This document shows, one piece after another, positions 14,196-15,334 of a stretch of DNA of 15,334 bases. The notes beneath the pieces are model-generated. The model was not told the DNA's origin. It worked only from the letters and a program-made list of their open reading frames with translations, and made no database searches. The stretch comes from an uncultured Clostridia bacterium (GTDB taxonomy: Bacteria > Bacillota > Clostridia > Lachnospirales > Lachnospiraceae): the NCBI GenBank assembly GCA_937896665.1, contig CALBNS010000064.1, positions 1 through 15,334 of the forward strand, in the 5' to 3' direction. The position numbers and the translations under genes are program-made. Positions within the stretch are counted from its first letter, which is position 1; every line of letters starts with the position of its first letter.

Positions 14196-15017
14196 CTACT
14201 CATCCATACTGGCTAATTGTTTTGCAAATTCCTCAATTGAATACTCAACAACCGGTGTATCAATCTCAACCGTTTCATAATGCACTTGAACTTTATCATC
14301 ATTAATTTCTGTAGTGAGATACCCCGCCTTATCAGTAAATGCAAGCATACCCCTATAAACCTCTATTGAAAACGCCGTAGAATCCGCTGTATACTGTGTA
14401 ATACCATTACAATTTTGCACAGAGTTTTCATGTGTATGTCCGCAGAATATCGCAAATACATCACTTCCCTCTAGCACTTCCAGTACCTCATTACTGTTGG
14501 TAATTTCCTTAGCTGCACCTCCGGCATTCCAAAAAACAGGATGATGCAAAAATAAAATACTACCTTTTACTGCTGGTTCCGCTAATACCTGCTTTAACCA
14601 CTCTATCTGCTCTCTTGAAACAGTTCCTGATTCCTTTCCAGGAACCGCACTATCCAAAATTATAAGCTTATAGCCATCTATTGTACTGGTATAGTAATAA
14701 GCTTCTTCCTTGTCTTCTCCATAAAAGCCCCTGTAAAATGCACCTTTATGATCATGATTTCCTAGCACATAGAGAACTTTCATATCTTTCGGAACATTTT
14801 TTTCGAAAATTTGCTTTAAATAATCATAATCATCACTTATTCCCTCATGTACTAGGTCTCCTGTAACAACCAGAAAATCATAATTTCTCCAATCAGTTCT
14901 CTCCAACAAATTGGTCAAATTTTCAGCAGGTGTTAATTTTTGCCCCAACAAAGCATCAATACCTTCATCTGAGTATTTTTTTCGAATATGCGTATCTGAT
15001 AACTGCATAAACCTCAT
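14196..15017 (-). CDS. Calcineurin-like metallophosphoesterase (CpdA/GpdQ class III phosphodiesterase type)
   Basis: 273 residues; ATG 15017 has AAAGGAGG seven bases upstream. All metal-binding motifs are present: DxH (Asp8, His10), GDLVHEG (Asp54, His57), GNHDH (Asn87, His88), HH (158-159) and GHTH (194, 196). No signal peptide, so cytoplasmic. The spacing and N-terminal RFMQLSDTHI match the cyclic-nucleotide / glycerophosphodiester phosphodiesterase branch (CpdA, Rv0805, GpdQ). The enzyme should hydrolyse a phosphodiester or phosphomonoester with two metal ions. It is co-oriented with the transporter operon, separated from it by the IS110 fragment, so it may once have been its first gene. 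Substrate, whether a cyclic nucleotide or a glycerophosphodiester, cannot be told from sequence. Confidence 0.85.
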   Translation of the reverse strand: MRFMQLSDTHIRKKYSDEGIDALLGQKLTPAENLTNLLERTDWRNYDFLVVTGDLVHEGISDDYDYLKQIFEKNVPKDMKVLYVLGNHDHKGAFYRGFYGEDKEEAYYYTSTIDGYKLIILDSAVPGKESGTVSREQIEWLKQVLAEPAVKGSILFLHHPVFWNAGGAAKEITNSNEVLEVLEGSDVFAIFCGHTHENSVQNCNGITQYTADSTAFSIEVYRGMLAFTDKAGYLTTEINDDKVQVHYETVEIDTPVVEYSIEEFAKQLASMDE

Positions 15018-15070
15018 TATAATGACCTCCTTTCATTACATCCTATCATAATTATCCGATTTCTATTTAT

Positions 15071-15253
15071 CTACCAACAAACAGTAAAGTTTTTGTAATA
15101 TTGTTGTATAATCAGTTCCCCATCCACATAAAGTTTGAACTGCTCCGGATTATTTACAATATCATATCCCATTTTCCAGTCAATCGGTTCGAAATCAACA
15201 GGCATTACAGGCTCATTCCCTTCGGCTTCATCTCTCCACAAATATACTCGCAT
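15071..15253 (-). CDS. Small hypothetical frame, possibly the 3' part of a frameshifted gene
   Basis: ATG 15253 gives 60 residues starting MRVYLWRDEAEGNEPV, with IDWKMGYDIVNNPEQFKLYV, and ends NFTVCW. A TTG at 15259 is in the same frame. The composition is that of real protein, rich in aromatic and acidic residues, with PEQFKLYVDGELI resembling a beta-hairpin of a larger domain. There is no ribosome binding site. The preceding frame ends at 15256, three bases upstream, so either two coupled genes or one gene with a frameshift near 15256 fits. I do not recognise the family. It ends 53 bases before the metallophosphoesterase start. Confidence 0.4.
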   Translation of the reverse strand: MRVYLWRDEAEGNEPVMPVDFEPIDWKMGYDIVNNPEQFKLYVDGELIIQQYYKNFTVCW

Positions 15254-15255
15254 AT

Positions 15256-15333
15256 TCAATCTGGTTGCGTATGGTCAGTATTTAAAAATGCTGCAATTCT
15301 GTCATTTGCCATTACCCCTTCACTGTAAAGAGA
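15256..15333 (-). CDS. 3' end of a gene running off the right edge
   Basis: The minus strand is open from the window edge to TGA 15256-15258, giving 25 codons (SLYSEGVMANDRIAAFLNTD and ending HTQPD). An internal ATG at 15312 has GAAGGGG upstream, so an 18-codon start there is conceivable. The family cannot be judged from this length. It may be joined with the next frame (15253-15071). Confidence 0.35.
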   Translation of the reverse strand, partial: SLYSEGVMANDRIAAFLNTDHTQPD

Positions 15334-15334
15334 T

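Noticed and set aside
1..15334. CRISPR array, tRNA or rRNA genes
   Set aside because: No regularly spaced direct repeats and no cloverleaf or rRNA core sequence seen on either strand by eye; a tRNAscan or Rfam run would be decisive.

Overview
The window looks like a chromosomal accessory region of a low-G+C Gram-positive gut-type anaerobe, most likely a Lachnospiraceae or related Clostridia. The support is the A+T-rich sequence, strong AGGAGG-type ribosome binding sites, intrinsic terminators, and gene families that I recognise as typical of that group. No rRNA or tRNA is visible and no species can be named. Almost every intact gene lies on the minus strand.

Layout. Positions 1-1500 are a graveyard of truncated genes: an interrupted hypothetical gene, a scrap of an ABC-2 (fluoroquinolone-exporter-like) permease, the 3' end of an IS66 tnpB, a decapitated secreted protein and a frameshifted XRE regulator. 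Positions 1580-6830 hold an intact minus-strand module: ABC ATPase, a large 876-aa FtsX-type permease, an OmpR-type response regulator and a sensor kinase. This is the usual layout of a peptide-antibiotic sensing and export or detoxification system. Its promoter carries an 11-bp-period direct repeat that could be the regulator site, and a terminator-like hairpin separates the transporter genes from the two-component genes. Positions 6858-7285 are non-coding, with an orphan plus-strand terminator and a minus-strand terminator. Positions 7286-8051 hold a 63-aa protein overlapping a GNAT-like protein, in the order and spacing of a toxin-antitoxin pair. Positions 8184-8710 hold remnants of a CDP-alcohol phosphatidyltransferase and an unidentified small frame.

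Positions 8818-13744 are a tight five-gene minus-strand operon: lipoprotein solute-binding protein, two Ugp/MalFG-like permeases, a tyrosine-phosphatase-fold phosphatase and an MsmK/UgpC-like ATPase. The leader before the binding protein can form two mutually exclusive hairpins, one of which hides the ribosome binding site. A truncated plus-strand IS110-family transposase (13916-14194) sits between this operon and a co-oriented metallophosphoesterase (14196-15017). The right edge holds two short minus-strand frames that may be one frameshifted gene.

Working together: the transporter operon plus phosphatase plus phosphodiesterase-type hydrolase could take up a phosphorylated or phosphodiester carbon source and strip its phosphate inside the cell. 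This is inference from gene order. The best candidates for something undescribed are the switch-like leader, the phosphatase embedded in a Ugp-type operon, the GNAT pair, and the orphan transcript suggested at 6858-7047.
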